64,000 nucleotides of DNA from Flavobacterium tiangeerense (GCF_007830355.1 NZ_VLKO01000006.1:1-64000), one strand, 5' to 3'; counted from the stretch's first letter, positions 9,009 to 18,424 are shown. Numbers and translations: made by a program. Notes: generated from the sequence alone by a model not told the origin.

Positions 9009-10208
9009 ATGAACGAAGAACTAAAATTTCCTTTTTACGCTAAGCTTACTTTTATCACATTGGGTTTAATTTCCTTGATTTTTATATTTTACATAGGGCA
9101 AAATATAATTGTTCCCATTATAATGTCGTTTTTGTTTGCGATCTTATTATATCCAATTGCTCAATTTTTAAAATTAAAACTTAGGTTTCCCAACGTCTTA
9201 GCAGTAATGATTGTAGTAATTTTATTCATCTTGTTCTTCATTGGACTTTTTGTTTTTTTATCCTATCAAATAAGTGATTTTGCTGAAGATTTTGATAAGA
9301 TTGAGAAAAACATAAACATCCATCTCTCTAATATTCAAGGTTTCATTAGAGATACGTTTCATGTAAGTTCAAGAGAACAAAAACAATATATTGATACTGC
9401 AACCGAAGATTCATTAGAAAAAGGAAAAGAGATTTTGGGCACAACATTGATGTCATTTACAGATACTCTTGTAAATTTAACCCTAATACCTATTTACACT
9501 TTTTTAATATTATTATACCGAACCCACTTTTTGATGTTTTTATCAAAACTTGTTGATAAAGAACACCATCATAAACTAAAAGATATATTGACCAACATAC
9601 GTATTGCTATAAACAGTTATATCGTGGGGTTAATTATAGAAATGATATTAGTAGCCACAATGACTACAATTGGATTGATGTTAATCGGTGTTAAATATGC
9701 TATATTACTGGGAGTGATGACTGGTATTTTAAACTTGATTCCGTACATAGGAATTCTTTTTGCAGGAGTTTTAAGTATCGTGGCCACTTTAACAGGCACA
9801 CCTGATTTATCTATAATTGTTGGTGTTATTGCAGTTACTGTAGTTGTTCAGCTTATTGATAACAATATTTTGGTACCGTTAATTGTAAGTTCAAAAGTTG
9901 AAATCAATGCATTTATATCTATTATTGCCATCATTATTGGTGGTGCCATAGCAGGGGTTTCTGGAATGTTTCTTGCACTGCCTATATTGGCTGTTTTGAA
10001 AGTTATTTTCGATAGAATAGACACATTAGAGCCTTGGGGTTACCTTATGGGTGATCATTTACCCAAAACGTACACGTGGCGTAACATAAAATTACCCCTT
10101 TTTGATTCAGAAGAAGAATCCAAAAAAAGCGTATTTAAAACGGATGTCATCAATCCCGTTTTTACAGAAACTACAACTGAAATTGACCCCTCAAAAACTA
10201 AAGAATAG
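9009..10208 (+). CDS. AI-2E family transporter (PerM/YdiK type)
   Basis: A 399-residue polytopic membrane protein of the UPF0118/AI-2E family. Hydrophobic segments lie at about 12-55 and 65-90, followed by an amphipathic region, then a C-terminal helical bundle with the conserved GxLNLIPYIGxxxxG and DNNILVPLIV patterns. Despite the family name, autoinducer-2 export is shown for few members; Na+/H+ antiport and unknown permease functions are also reported. A charged cytoplasmic tail of about 40 residues follows the last helix. It has its own consensus promoter and appears monocistronic. Confidence 0.9.
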   Translation: MNEELKFPFYAKLTFITLGLISLIFIFYIGQNIIVPIIMSFLFAILLYPIAQFLKLKLRFPNVLAVMIVVILFILFFIGLFVFLSYQISDFAEDFDKIEKNINIHLSNIQGFIRDTFHVSSREQKQYIDTATEDSLEKGKEILGTTLMSFTDTLVNLTLIPIYTFLILLYRTHFLMFLSKLVDKEHHHKLKDILTNIRIAINSYIVGLIIEMILVATMTTIGLMLIGVKYAILLGVMTGILNLIPYIGILFAGVLSIVATLTGTPDLSIIVGVIAVTVVVQLIDNNILVPLIVSSKVEINAFISIIAIIIGGAIAGVSGMFLALPILAVLKVIFDRIDTLEPWGYLMGDHLPKTYTWRNIKLPLFDSEEESKKSVFKTDVINPVFTETTTEIDPSKTKE

Positions 10209-10239
10209 ATCAATAAGTTTTAGTTTCTATATCCTATGC

Positions 10240-10271
10240 CTACCCCATCATTGATTGAGGGGTAGTTATTT
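10240..10271 (+). terminator. Weak terminator after the AI-2E permease gene
   Basis: CTACCCC (10240-10246) pairs with GGGGTAG (10259-10265) and an inner TCA/TGA extension, followed by a short T-rich stretch. The T tract is poor, so this is a moderate call. Confidence 0.45.
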
Positions 10272-10304
10272 CAGTCTGTCAACTGTACCCTTGATTTTTA
10301 TAAA

Positions 10305-12125
10305 ATGAGTACCCTAACAAAAACTTTATTATCCCTGCTTATTCTTTGTGCAGGACAGTTGACTTTTGCACAAAAAAAAGCGACTTCAAAGGATAGTACT
10401 GCCATCTATTCCAATATTAAAAACTTTTCTAAAAAGACCAAGTTTACACAGGTGATGCACAAACTAATCTTTAGATCTTCTGTTATAAAAAGCAGAAGCA
10501 CTAAACAAGTACAGAAACAATACTCCGATTACGAAGGTAAAATTATTCGAAAAATAAACATTGTAACCTTAGATCCATTTGGATACTCAGATGTTGACAC
10601 TTCAAAAAAACCAAAAAATTGGGCTGAGCGAACCGGTAATAAAATCCATGTAAAAACCAATAGATTAGCCATTTTAAATTTACTTTTAATTAAAAAAAAC
10701 AAACCTTTTGATTCTTTACTTGTAAGAGAATCTGAACGATTGATTCGCTCGCAACGATACGTAAACCGCGTAGATGTGGCTCCGCAAAGCATTGCCAATA
10801 GCCCTGATTCCGTTGACATTTCTATTCGCATTTTAGATTCCTGGAGTATTATTCCAAAAGGATCACTTTCAAGTTCAAAAATGAATATTGAAATTAATGA
10901 ACGTAATTTTTTAGGGTCAGGACATCAATTTGAAAATAAGATCAAAAATCAATTTAGTGATTCAAAAACTGCTTATGATGTGTCGTATAGTATTCCTAAT
11001 ATTAAAAATACTTTCATAAACACTAAAGTAAGGTATCAAATAGATTTAGACGGTTATTATGGCAAAAGTATAAATATTGAACGGCCTTTTTATTCCCCTT
11101 TGACAAAATGGGCAGGCGGTATTTATCTAGATCAACAGTTTAGAAAAGATTCTCTTCCTGACTTGAATGCTGTTTTTGAATTTCAAAATTTTAAATACAA
11201 TACACATGACTTATGGCTAGGGCGCGCTTTCAAGCTATTTAAAGGGAACTCGGTTGGTGACCGAACTACAAATCTTGTTGTAACGAGCCGATTTATGAAT
11301 TTAAAATATTCAGAAAGTCCTACAGCGGTATATGATCCCGAAGATTTTTATTCTAATGAAAAACTTGCCTTAATTGGAGTAGGAATTTCGTCACGTACCT
11401 TCGTTCGAGATCGATACATATTTCAATATGGTATAATTGAGGATATACCTATTGGTAAAATCTATGCATTAACAGGTGGATATCAATATAAAAATAATGC
11501 TAGACGTATGTATCTGGGTTCTCGTGCGTCTTTTGGTAACTTTTATAAATGGGGCTTTTTGAGTACCAATTTTGAATTTGGAACATTTTTAGAAAACTCA
11601 AATACGATGCAAACTGCATTTACTTTTGAAGCCAACTATTTTACTAACTTAATGACAATTGGTAAGTGGAAAATCAGACAATTTGTAAAACCTCAGGTAA
11701 TAATTGGTTCTAAAAGAGCTAATGCCTACGGTGATCAATTATCAATAAATGAAAATTACGGGCTTAGTGGTTTTACTATGGCAGCCTATGGAACTCAAAA
11801 GGCTATCTTAACACTACAAACTCAAGGATACTCCCCTTGGAATCTTTGGGGATTTCGCTTGAATCCATTTATCAACTACTCAATTGCAGCGCTAGGCAAC
11901 ACCTCAAAAAGCTTTTTAGAAAGCAAAGCTTATTCCAAGTTGAGTATTGGATTCATTATCAATAACGATTACCTTGTTTTTAGTTCTTTCCAAATTTCAT
12001 TATCCTATTACCCAACAATACCTGGCAATGGGAGTTCAATTTTTAAAACAAATGCAGTCGAAACAACTGATTTTAGATTGCAGGATTTTGATTTAGCAAA
12101 ACCAAGAACTGTACAGTATAAATAA
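10305..12125 (+). CDS. Outer membrane beta-barrel protein with POTRA-like N-terminus
   Basis: A 606-residue protein with a signal peptide (cleavage after LTFAQ, about residue 23). Residues of about 75-185 resemble a POTRA domain (KIIRKINIVTLDPFG, then LIRSQRYVNRVDV and DSVDISIRILDSWSI). The rest, from about residue 190, alternates polar and hydrophobic positions and aromatic residues in the way of an Omp85-like beta-barrel. Known Omp85 relatives insert or translocate proteins or lipids at the outer membrane. This one is much shorter than BamA and has only one recognisable POTRA, so it is closer to TamA- or patatin-associated barrels. The partner and cargo are unknown. The gene stands alone. 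Confidence 0.75.
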   Translation: MSTLTKTLLSLLILCAGQLTFAQKKATSKDSTAIYSNIKNFSKKTKFTQVMHKLIFRSSVIKSRSTKQVQKQYSDYEGKIIRKINIVTLDPFGYSDVDTSKKPKNWAERTGNKIHVKTNRLAILNLLLIKKNKPFDSLLVRESERLIRSQRYVNRVDVAPQSIANSPDSVDISIRILDSWSIIPKGSLSSSKMNIEINERNFLGSGHQFENKIKNQFSDSKTAYDVSYSIPNIKNTFINTKVRYQIDLDGYYGKSINIERPFYSPLTKWAGGIYLDQQFRKDSLPDLNAVFEFQNFKYNTHDLWLGRAFKLFKGNSVGDRTTNLVVTSRFMNLKYSESPTAVYDPEDFYSNEKLALIGVGISSRTFVRDRYIFQYGIIEDIPIGKIYALTGGYQYKNNARRMYLGSRASFGNFYKWGFLSTNFEFGTFLENSNTMQTAFTFEANYFTNLMTIGKWKIRQFVKPQVIIGSKRANAYGDQLSINENYGLSGFTMAAYGTQKAILTLQTQGYSPWNLWGFRLNPFINYSIAALGNTSKSFLESKAYSKLSIGFIINNDYLVFSSFQISLSYYPTIPGNGSSIFKTNAVETTDFRLQDFDLAKPRTVQYK

Positions 12126-12228
12126 TTGAAAATCAACAAACAAAAAAAAATAAATTAACATCAAAAATCGAGTGTGAATTATACAATTTATATTTCAAAT
12201 TATGTAAATCAACTATGTCTTAATACTT

Positions 12229-12236
12229 TATATTTG
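12229..12236 (+). promoter_or_regulatory. Probable -7 element upstream of the small membrane protein
   Basis: TATATTTG matches TAnnTTTG 33 bases before the ATG at 12270. No convincing -33 TTG lies at the right spacing. Confidence 0.5.
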
Positions 12237-12269
12237 TTATCTTAATAATCACTTCTAAAACCAATAATA

Positions 12270-12587
12270 ATGAAAAAAGTTACCTTCTACTTAATGATGA
12301 TGGTGTTGTCATTAAGTGTGCTACCAACACAAGTATTTGCCGCTGAAAAAAATCCAACTACAATTTCTTCTACTCCAAAAGAAGTTCCTGCAGAAGTTAA
12401 AGTTTTATTGAATCGTCTTGATGAAATAAAAGCAATGGACAAATCAGAAATGAGTCGAGCAGAAAAAAAAGAACTTAGAAAAGAAGTTCGAGCAATAAAA
12501 ACTGAATTAAAATCTACGGGTAATGGTGTCTATTTATCTGTAGGAGCTATTATTATAATTATTCTTTTACTTATATTGCTTTTGTAA
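12270..12587 (+). CDS. Small exported protein with C-terminal membrane helix
   Basis: A 105-residue protein. It has an N-terminal signal peptide (cleavage after QVFAA, about residue 25) and a charged helical middle with a Lys/Glu-rich coiled-coil-like stretch (about 45-85). A single very hydrophobic C-terminal segment, IIIIILLLILLL, ends the protein with no residues after it. The arrangement suggests a small envelope protein anchored by its tail. Similar unnamed proteins occur in many Flavobacterium genomes, but I know of no assigned function. It has its own terminator. Confidence 0.75.
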   Translation: MKKVTFYLMMMVLSLSVLPTQVFAAEKNPTTISSTPKEVPAEVKVLLNRLDEIKAMDKSEMSRAEKKELRKEVRAIKTELKSTGNGVYLSVGAIIIIILLLILLL

Positions 12588-12606
12588 AGCAAATTTTAAA
12601 GATTTG

Positions 12607-12642
12607 AAGAGGAAACGTAAATGCGTTTCCTCTTTTTTTTTC
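12607..12642 (+). terminator. Intrinsic terminator
   Basis: GAGGAAACG (12609-12617) pairs with CGTTTCCTC (12624-12632) across a 6-base loop and is followed by a long run of T. Confidence 0.93.
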
Positions 12643-12690
12643 CATTATACCTCCATTATATTACTAAAACAATTAAATAAATTTTAAATT

Positions 12691-13191
12691 ATGAAAACCA
12701 TTCAAACAATATTAATTGGGATACTTTTTATGACCTATTCTTTTTCAATAGAAGCACAAGTATCTGTAAATGTAAATATCGGTACACCTCCAGCTTGGGG
12801 ACCATCAGGATATTCAGCAGTAGACTATTATTATTTACCAGATATTGAAGCTTATTATGACGTTAGAGCAACAGAATTTATTTTTTTAGGTAATAGTGGA
12901 TGGATCAGATCTAGAAATCTACCCAATCAATATCGAAGCTATAACTTATATAATGGATACAAGGTAGTGTTGAATGATTATCGTGGTAAAACTCCTTACG
13001 TTAATTTTAAAACACACAAAACAAAATATTATAAAGGGTACAAAGGTAAACCTCAAAAAAATATTGGAGTTTACAAAGTGAATAATTCAAGTTCATTTAA
13101 AGCCAATAAAAATTACAAAAGCGAACAAGGAAATCACGGAAACAATAAAAAAGACAAAGGAAATAATGGTCATGGAAAAGGTAAAAATTAA
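12691..13191 (+). CDS. Secreted protein of unknown function, first of a tandem pair
   Basis: A 166-residue protein with a signal peptide ending SIEAQ (about residue 23). The mature N-terminus VSVNVNIG is followed by the motif YYYLPDIEAYYDVRAT, then GWIRSRNLPNQYR, VVLNDYRGKTPY and FKTHKTKYYKGYKG. The last 50 residues are Lys/Asn/Gly-rich and low in complexity. The next gene is a clear paralogue sharing all of these motifs, so the pair arose by tandem duplication. I do not recognise a characterised family. The aromatic, basic character suggests a periplasmic or surface protein, but that is inference. No terminator separates it cleanly from the next gene. Confidence 0.8.
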   Translation: MKTIQTILIGILFMTYSFSIEAQVSVNVNIGTPPAWGPSGYSAVDYYYLPDIEAYYDVRATEFIFLGNSGWIRSRNLPNQYRSYNLYNGYKVVLNDYRGKTPYVNFKTHKTKYYKGYKGKPQKNIGVYKVNNSSSFKANKNYKSEQGNHGNNKKDKGNNGHGKGKN

Positions 13192-13282
13192 ATTTTAAAT
13201 ATTTAATTACCAATAATTTAAATATAAAATAAATCTTTTGATATATTTCCCTCTTTCTTTAATAAATAGTACTTAATCTGAT

Positions 13283-13299
13283 TTGGCACAGTTCTTGAA
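13283..13299 (+). promoter_or_regulatory. Possible sigma-54 type promoter
   Basis: TTGGCAC-N5-TTGAA resembles the -24/-12 consensus TGGCAC-N5-TTGCW with correct GG to G spacing, but the -12 GC is GA. It lies 57 bases before the ATG at 13356. This could also be chance. Confidence 0.35.
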
Positions 13300-13355
13300 A
13301 ATTGTTGATAGAGATAAAAAAACATTTTTATAATAAATCAATAAAATAGAATAAT

Positions 13356-13889
13356 ATGAAAACGATTAAATTGATAGCTGCTGGAATTATTTTACTAGTT
13401 ACAAGTTCAATGCAAGCACAAGTATCTATAAATGTAAATATTGGTAGTGCTCCTTCTTGGGGACCAGTAGGAAATGTAAATGCTGAGTATTATTACTTAC
13501 CAGACGTAGAAGCTTATTATGATGTAAGAGCTACACGATTTATATATTTTGACAGTGGAAGATGGATTCGTGCAAGGTTTCTACCTAATCAATATAGAAA
13601 TTACAATCTAAACACAGGGTGTAAAGTAGTTCTTAACGATTACCATGGTCCAAGTCCTTACAATCATTTTAAAACCCATAAAGTAAAATACTATAGAGGG
13701 TACAGAGGTAATGAACCTAGAAATGTAGTGTACAATGTAGATAGAAGAGTTTACGCAAACAATAGACCTGATAATCGAGAATACTATAAAGGACACAGAG
13801 ACAATGATCGTCATGATGACCACAAAAACTACAAACAAAAAGATAAAAGACACGATAGAGATCACGGACGTGGACATGATAGAGATTAA
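13356..13889 (+). CDS. Secreted protein of unknown function, second of a tandem pair
   Basis: A 177-residue paralogue of the preceding protein. It has a signal peptide ending SMQAQ (about residue 22), then VSINVNIG, YYYLPDVEAYYDVRAT, WIRARFLPNQYR, VVLNDYHG and FKTHKVKYYRGYRG. The tail differs from that of its sister: it is Arg/His/Asp-rich (repeated HDR/DHK/GHDRD) rather than Lys/Gly/Asn-rich, so the core is conserved while the charged tail has diverged. The His/Asp-rich tail could bind metal, which is speculation. It has a possible sigma-54-like promoter upstream and its own terminator downstream. Confidence 0.8.
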   Translation: MKTIKLIAAGIILLVTSSMQAQVSINVNIGSAPSWGPVGNVNAEYYYLPDVEAYYDVRATRFIYFDSGRWIRARFLPNQYRNYNLNTGCKVVLNDYHGPSPYNHFKTHKVKYYRGYRGNEPRNVVYNVDRRVYANNRPDNREYYKGHRDNDRHDDHKNYKQKDKRHDRDHGRGHDRD

Positions 13890-13904
13890 GGAATCATATA
13901 TACT

Positions 13905-13947
13905 TAAAAAAGGGAGAAGAACACTAAATGTTTTTCTCCCTTTTTTT
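13905..13947 (+). terminator. Intrinsic terminator
   Basis: AAAAAAGGGAGAA pairs with TTCTCCCTTTTTT around a loop that can itself pair (ACA/TGT), ending in a T run at 13941-13947. Confidence 0.9.
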
Positions 13948-13987
13948 GTAGAAAAGATTTTATAAACAGTATCGAACGTTAAAAAAT

Positions 13988-14017
13988 TTTGTAAAAAATA
14001 TTTAATCCCTACATTTG
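13988..14017 (+). promoter_or_regulatory. Promoter of the PIG-L deacetylase operon
   Basis: TTTG (ending at 13991), 18 bases, then TACATTTG (14010-14017) match the Bacteroidetes consensus. Transcription should start near 14024, leaving a leader of about 20 bases before the ATG at 14045. Confidence 0.8.
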
Positions 14018-14044
14018 GAGTTAAAGGAATAATATATTTAGATA

Positions 14045-16576
14045 ATGTATAAAAAAAGCTACTTAATCAGTATTGTATTGCTAATTTGTTTGCAAATCAC
14101 AAATGCACAACAACCTCAAAAACTTAATTCAGTTGAAATTTACAATCAAATTGAAAAACTCAATTTTCTAGGCTCAGTATTATACATAGCCGCACACCCT
14201 GACGATGAGAACACGAGACTTATTTCTTTTCTTGCCAATGATCAAAAAGCACGCACAGCTTATCTCTCGTTAACTAGAGGAGATGGTGGGCAAAATTTAA
14301 TTGGTACACAGTTACGAGAATTACTAGGTGTAATAAGAACTCAAGAACTTATAGAAGCTAGAAAAATAGATGGTGGTGAACAATTTTTCTCGAGAGCAAA
14401 TGATTTTGGATTCTCAAAAAATCCAACGGAAACTTTATCCATTTGGGAAAAAGAAAAAGTATTAGCTGATGTAATTTGGGCAATAAGAAAATTCCAACCA
14501 GATGTAATTGTTAATCGCTTTGATCATAGATCTCCGGGAACCACACACGGGCATCACACCGCATCAGCAATGTTAAGCGTTGAAAGTTTTAAGATGGCTA
14601 ATGATCCAACTGTTTTTCCCGAGCAATTACAATTTGTAAAGCCTTGGCAAACTAAAAGACAATTTTTTAATACTTCATGGTGGTTTTACGGTACAATGGA
14701 AAAATTTAATGCTGCTGATAAAACAAACTTAATTAGCCTTGAAACGGGTACATATTATAGTAATCTAGGGAAATCAAACCAAGAAATTGCTGCTTTGAGT
14801 CGGAGTCGTCATCAATCACAAGGTTTTGGTAGTACAGGTGTTCGCGGTGAGGAGACTGAATATTTGGAATTCATAAATGGAGAAGCTTTAAAAGATAAAA
14901 AATCTCTTTTTGAAGGTATAGATACTTCCTGGAATCGTGTAAAAGGAGGCGCTCCTATTGGCGAACTACTCGCAATCATAGCAAAGGAATTTGACTCAAA
15001 AAATCCTTCGGCAAGTATTCCAAATTTGGCGAAAGCCTTCACCATGATGCAAGCCTTAGAACCTAATCAATGGTCACCTGTAAAAGCAGCCGCAGTAAAA
15101 GAAATCATTGCTGCATGTGCTGGATTGTATTTAGAAGCTGTGGCCCAAAACCAAGAGACAACTCCTGGGAGTACCCTAAAATTAAAACTTGAAGCTATCA
15201 ATAGAAGTGCCATTCCCATGGAGTTGATTAGTGTTAAAACAATACCAAATAACATTCTTTCAAGTCAAAACCAAGATTTAAAATACAATCTACTCAAAAC
15301 AATAAATCTTGATTTTAAACTTCCTGAAAACCTAGATTATACACAACCATATTGGTTGCAAGATGCGGGTACAACTGGAATGTATACTGTAAACGACCAA
15401 AATAAAAGAGGTGTTCCAGACATTTTAAGAGAAGCGAAAGTAGAATTTAATATTCGTATCAACGGAATTGAAATTCCATACGAGCGTACCATTGTTTACA
15501 AATATAATGATGACGTAAAAGGTGAAGTTTACAATTACCTTGATATTGTTCCAGATGTAACTACTGCAATTACAGATAAGGTTTTGCTTTTTAAAGACAC
15601 AAAAACTAAACAAGTAGGTGTTAAAATTAAAGCTGGTAAAGATAATATTAAAGGAAATTTACAGCTTGAACTTCCAAAAAACTGGACAGTAACACCTCAA
15701 AACATTCCGTTTTCATTTGAAAAAAAGGGAATGGAGCAAATTTTTTATTTTGATGTTACAGCTCCAAAAAAAGCTGAGGAAACAATAGCTAAAAGTGTTG
15801 CAATTATTGACAATAAAAGATTTGATAAAGAACAAATTATCATTTCTTACGATCATATTACAAAACAGCAAGTACTTCAAACTGCATCGGCTAAATGTAT
15901 CAAAACCGACTTAAAAACAAATGAAGAAAGAATTGCTTACATTATGGGTGCTGGTGATGAAGTCCCAAACAGCTTGACACAGTTAGGATATAAAGTAACA
16001 TTAATCAAAGCAGATGAAATTACACCAGAAAAGCTAGAAAACTTTGATGTAGTAATAACAGGAGTTAGAGCATACAATACTATCAACGCATTGGTTAACA
16101 AACAAGCAATCCTTTTTGATTTTGTAAAAAACGGAAAAACAATGATTGTTCAATACAATACTGCAGGTGACTTAGTGACCAATGACATAGCACCTTATCC
16201 TTTAAAATTATCTAGAGATCGTGTTACCGAGGAGGATGCTGAAGTTCGTTTTTTGGCTCCAAATCATCCCGTTATGAATTATCCTAATACAATAACGGCA
16301 CAAGATTTTAAAGGCTGGAAACAAGAGCAAGGATTATATTACCCAAATGAATTTGACAAGGCGTTTACCCCTATTTTTTCATCAAATGATAAAGGAGAAA
16401 CACCTAAAAATGGCGCTTTATTAATTGCGCCTTACGGCAAAGGACATTATGTATACACAGGCATTAGTTTTTTTAGGGAACTACCAGAAGGTGTTACGGG
16501 TGCTTATAAATTGATCTCAAATATTATCTCTTTAAAGCCTTCACAAACCATATCAATTCAAAACAACAAGCTCTAA
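14045..16576 (+). CDS. Large secreted PIG-L family deacetylase
   Basis: An 843-residue exported protein (signal peptide ending TNAQ, about residue 22). The N-terminal PIG-L/LmbE domain carries the zinc-binding AHPDDE (about residues 50-55) and HGHH (about 168-171), as in enzymes that remove N-acetyl groups from GlcNAc-containing substrates. The middle is a beta-rich region. The C-terminus (from about 640) looks like a ThuA/glutamine-amidotransferase-like flavodoxin fold, with GKGHYVYTGISFFRELP near the end. The next genes encode a tiny membrane peptide and a sodium:solute symporter with gaps of 9 and 3 bases, so a linked function of sugar release and uptake is likely but inferred. Confidence 0.88.
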   Translation: MYKKSYLISIVLLICLQITNAQQPQKLNSVEIYNQIEKLNFLGSVLYIAAHPDDENTRLISFLANDQKARTAYLSLTRGDGGQNLIGTQLRELLGVIRTQELIEARKIDGGEQFFSRANDFGFSKNPTETLSIWEKEKVLADVIWAIRKFQPDVIVNRFDHRSPGTTHGHHTASAMLSVESFKMANDPTVFPEQLQFVKPWQTKRQFFNTSWWFYGTMEKFNAADKTNLISLETGTYYSNLGKSNQEIAALSRSRHQSQGFGSTGVRGEETEYLEFINGEALKDKKSLFEGIDTSWNRVKGGAPIGELLAIIAKEFDSKNPSASIPNLAKAFTMMQALEPNQWSPVKAAAVKEIIAACAGLYLEAVAQNQETTPGSTLKLKLEAINRSAIPMELISVKTIPNNILSSQNQDLKYNLLKTINLDFKLPENLDYTQPYWLQDAGTTGMYTVNDQNKRGVPDILREAKVEFNIRINGIEIPYERTIVYKYNDDVKGEVYNYLDIVPDVTTAITDKVLLFKDTKTKQVGVKIKAGKDNIKGNLQLELPKNWTVTPQNIPFSFEKKGMEQIFYFDVTAPKKAEETIAKSVAIIDNKRFDKEQIIISYDHITKQQVLQTASAKCIKTDLKTNEERIAYIMGAGDEVPNSLTQLGYKVTLIKADEITPEKLENFDVVITGVRAYNTINALVNKQAILFDFVKNGKTMIVQYNTAGDLVTNDIAPYPLKLSRDRVTEEDAEVRFLAPNHPVMNYPNTITAQDFKGWKQEQGLYYPNEFDKAFTPIFSSNDKGETPKNGALLIAPYGKGHYVYTGISFFRELPEGVTGAYKLISNIISLKPSQTISIQNNKL

Positions 16577-16585
16577 TTTATAACT

Positions 16586-16693
16586 ATGGAACCATTGAAA
16601 CAAAAAACTTGGAAAAAAAATTACACTTGGGTATTGGTGGCAAATGCCATATACATTGCCATTTTTTGTCTTATTATGAAATTATACTCTTAA
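16586..16693 (+). CDS. 35-residue single-span membrane peptide
   Basis: A short gene of ATG plus 35 codons: a basic N-terminus (MEPLKQKTWKKNYTW) followed by one hydrophobic helix and ending in MKLYS. It sits 9 bases after the deacetylase stop and 3 bases before the symporter ATG, so all three must be co-transcribed. The spacing, the positive-inside topology and the filling of an otherwise empty gap support a real gene. It may be an accessory subunit of the symporter, which is inference. Confidence 0.7.
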   Translation: MEPLKQKTWKKNYTWVLVANAIYIAIFCLIMKLYS

Positions 16694-16696
16694 ACT

Positions 16697-18424
16697 ATGC
16701 AATTATTTGATTGGATTATATTAATTGTCACATTACTTTTTATTGTTATTTACGGAGCTTGGAAAACAAAAGGAAGTAAAAACGTTGAGGATTTTATACT
16801 TGGTAATAACGAAACTCCGTGGTATGTCGTAGGACTATCTGTAATGGCAACACAAGCTAGTGCAATTACATTTTTATCTACTCCAGGTCAGGCTTACCAT
16901 GACGGAATGGGTTTTGTGCAGTTTTATTTTGGATTACCTATTGCCATGGTTATTATTTGTGTAACCTTTATTCCGTTGTACCACAAGTATAAAGTGTACA
17001 CAGCATACGAGTATCTCGAAAAAAGATTTGATTTAAAAACCCGCTCTCTTGCTGCCATACTGTTCTTGTTTCAAAGAGGCTTGGGAACTGGATTAACTAT
17101 TTATGCCCCCGCAATAATTTTATCTGCTATACTCGGATGGAACCTGACATATATGAATATTATAATAGGTTTCTTGGTAATTATTTACACGTTTTCTGGA
17201 GGGACAAAAGCTGTAAATGTGACTCAAAAACAACAGATGTTTGTGATCATGTCTGGAATGTTTATCACATTCTTTCTTATTCTGTATTATTTACCTAATG
17301 ATATGACGTTTTCTAGTGCTCTTCATATTGCAGGTGCCAATGATAAAATGAACATTGTCAATTTCTCTTTTGATCCCGAAGAAAAATATACTTTTTGGAG
17401 TGGTATAACAGGCGGTTTTTTCTTGGCACTAGCCTATTTTGGAACAGATCAATCCCAAGTGGGTCGCTATTTATCGGGGAAATCTGTACGTGAAAGTCAA
17501 ATGGGACTGATTATGAACGGACTTTTAAAAGTTCCTATGCAGTTTTTCATATTACTTACAGGTGTCATGGTGTTTGTTTTTTTTCAGTTTAATCCGGTAC
17601 CTTTGAATTTCAATCCAAACAATAAAACATTGATTGAAAAATCAGCATATAAAGGAGAGTACAACGCATTAGAACAAAAACTGAATGATCTTTCTGAAGA
17701 TAAAAAAGTCATAAACTTACTGTATATTGATCAGCTTAACCAAGATTATGACAATCCTATCTTGAGAAAAGAACTAGTAGCTTTATCAAATAAAGAAAAA
17801 GATTTAAGAGACAAAGCCAAAGAGATCATTCTAAAAGCAGATAGTAACAGCGAAACCAATGATAAAGATTACGTGTTTTTTCATTTTATTCTTAATTATT
17901 TACCAAAAGGTCTTATTGGGTTATTATTGGCTGTAATTATATCGGCGGCCATGTCATCAACTGCCTCAGGACTTAATGCCTTAGCATCTACAACTGCTAT
18001 AGATATCTACAAAAGAAATGTAAAAGGTGAAAAATCAGAAAAACATTTTTTGTATGCAACAAAGTTTTTTACACTTTTATGGGGTGTGATTGCCATTCTT
18101 TTTGCCTGTGTTGGAACTTTATTTGAAAATTTAATTCAATTAGTAAACATTATTGGATCTATATTTTACGGGACCGTTTTAGGGATTTTTCTAGTAGGTT
18201 TTTATATCCACAAAGTACAATCAAAAGCTATTTTTTACAGTGCTGTGGTAAGTCAACTCACCATTTTTATCATTTATTACTACGCTATTTATGTATATCC
18301 TAGCGGTCAGGAAAAGTTAGGCTATTTATGGCTAAATTTTATTGGCGCCATGCTAACTATAATTATTTCATTGCTGTTTCAGTTTACAATTTTTAGAAAG
18401 TCCCAAAAAGAAGTAGCGCACTAA
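16697..18424 (+). CDS. Sodium:solute symporter (SSS/SLC5 family)
   Basis: A 575-residue transporter with 13-14 predicted helices. It starts with FDWIILIVTLLFIV, then the conserved FILGNNETPWYVVGLSVMATQASAITF-type region of helices 1-2. A sodium-site region, SAAMSSTASGLNALAS, occurs near residue 420. A charged helical insert of about 85 residues (about 310-395) separates two helices, as in other Bacteroidetes SLC5 members. The substrate cannot be read from sequence; co-transcription with a PIG-L deacetylase suggests an amino sugar, a nucleoside-like compound or a sugar. A strong terminator follows. Confidence 0.92.
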   Translation: MQLFDWIILIVTLLFIVIYGAWKTKGSKNVEDFILGNNETPWYVVGLSVMATQASAITFLSTPGQAYHDGMGFVQFYFGLPIAMVIICVTFIPLYHKYKVYTAYEYLEKRFDLKTRSLAAILFLFQRGLGTGLTIYAPAIILSAILGWNLTYMNIIIGFLVIIYTFSGGTKAVNVTQKQQMFVIMSGMFITFFLILYYLPNDMTFSSALHIAGANDKMNIVNFSFDPEEKYTFWSGITGGFFLALAYFGTDQSQVGRYLSGKSVRESQMGLIMNGLLKVPMQFFILLTGVMVFVFFQFNPVPLNFNPNNKTLIEKSAYKGEYNALEQKLNDLSEDKKVINLLYIDQLNQDYDNPILRKELVALSNKEKDLRDKAKEIILKADSNSETNDKDYVFFHFILNYLPKGLIGLLLAVIISAAMSSTASGLNALASTTAIDIYKRNVKGEKSEKHFLYATKFFTLLWGVIAILFACVGTLFENLIQLVNIIGSIFYGTVLGIFLVGFYIHKVQSKAIFYSAVVSQLTIFIIYYYAIYVYPSGQEKLGYLWLNFIGAMLTIIISLLFQFTIFRKSQKEVAH

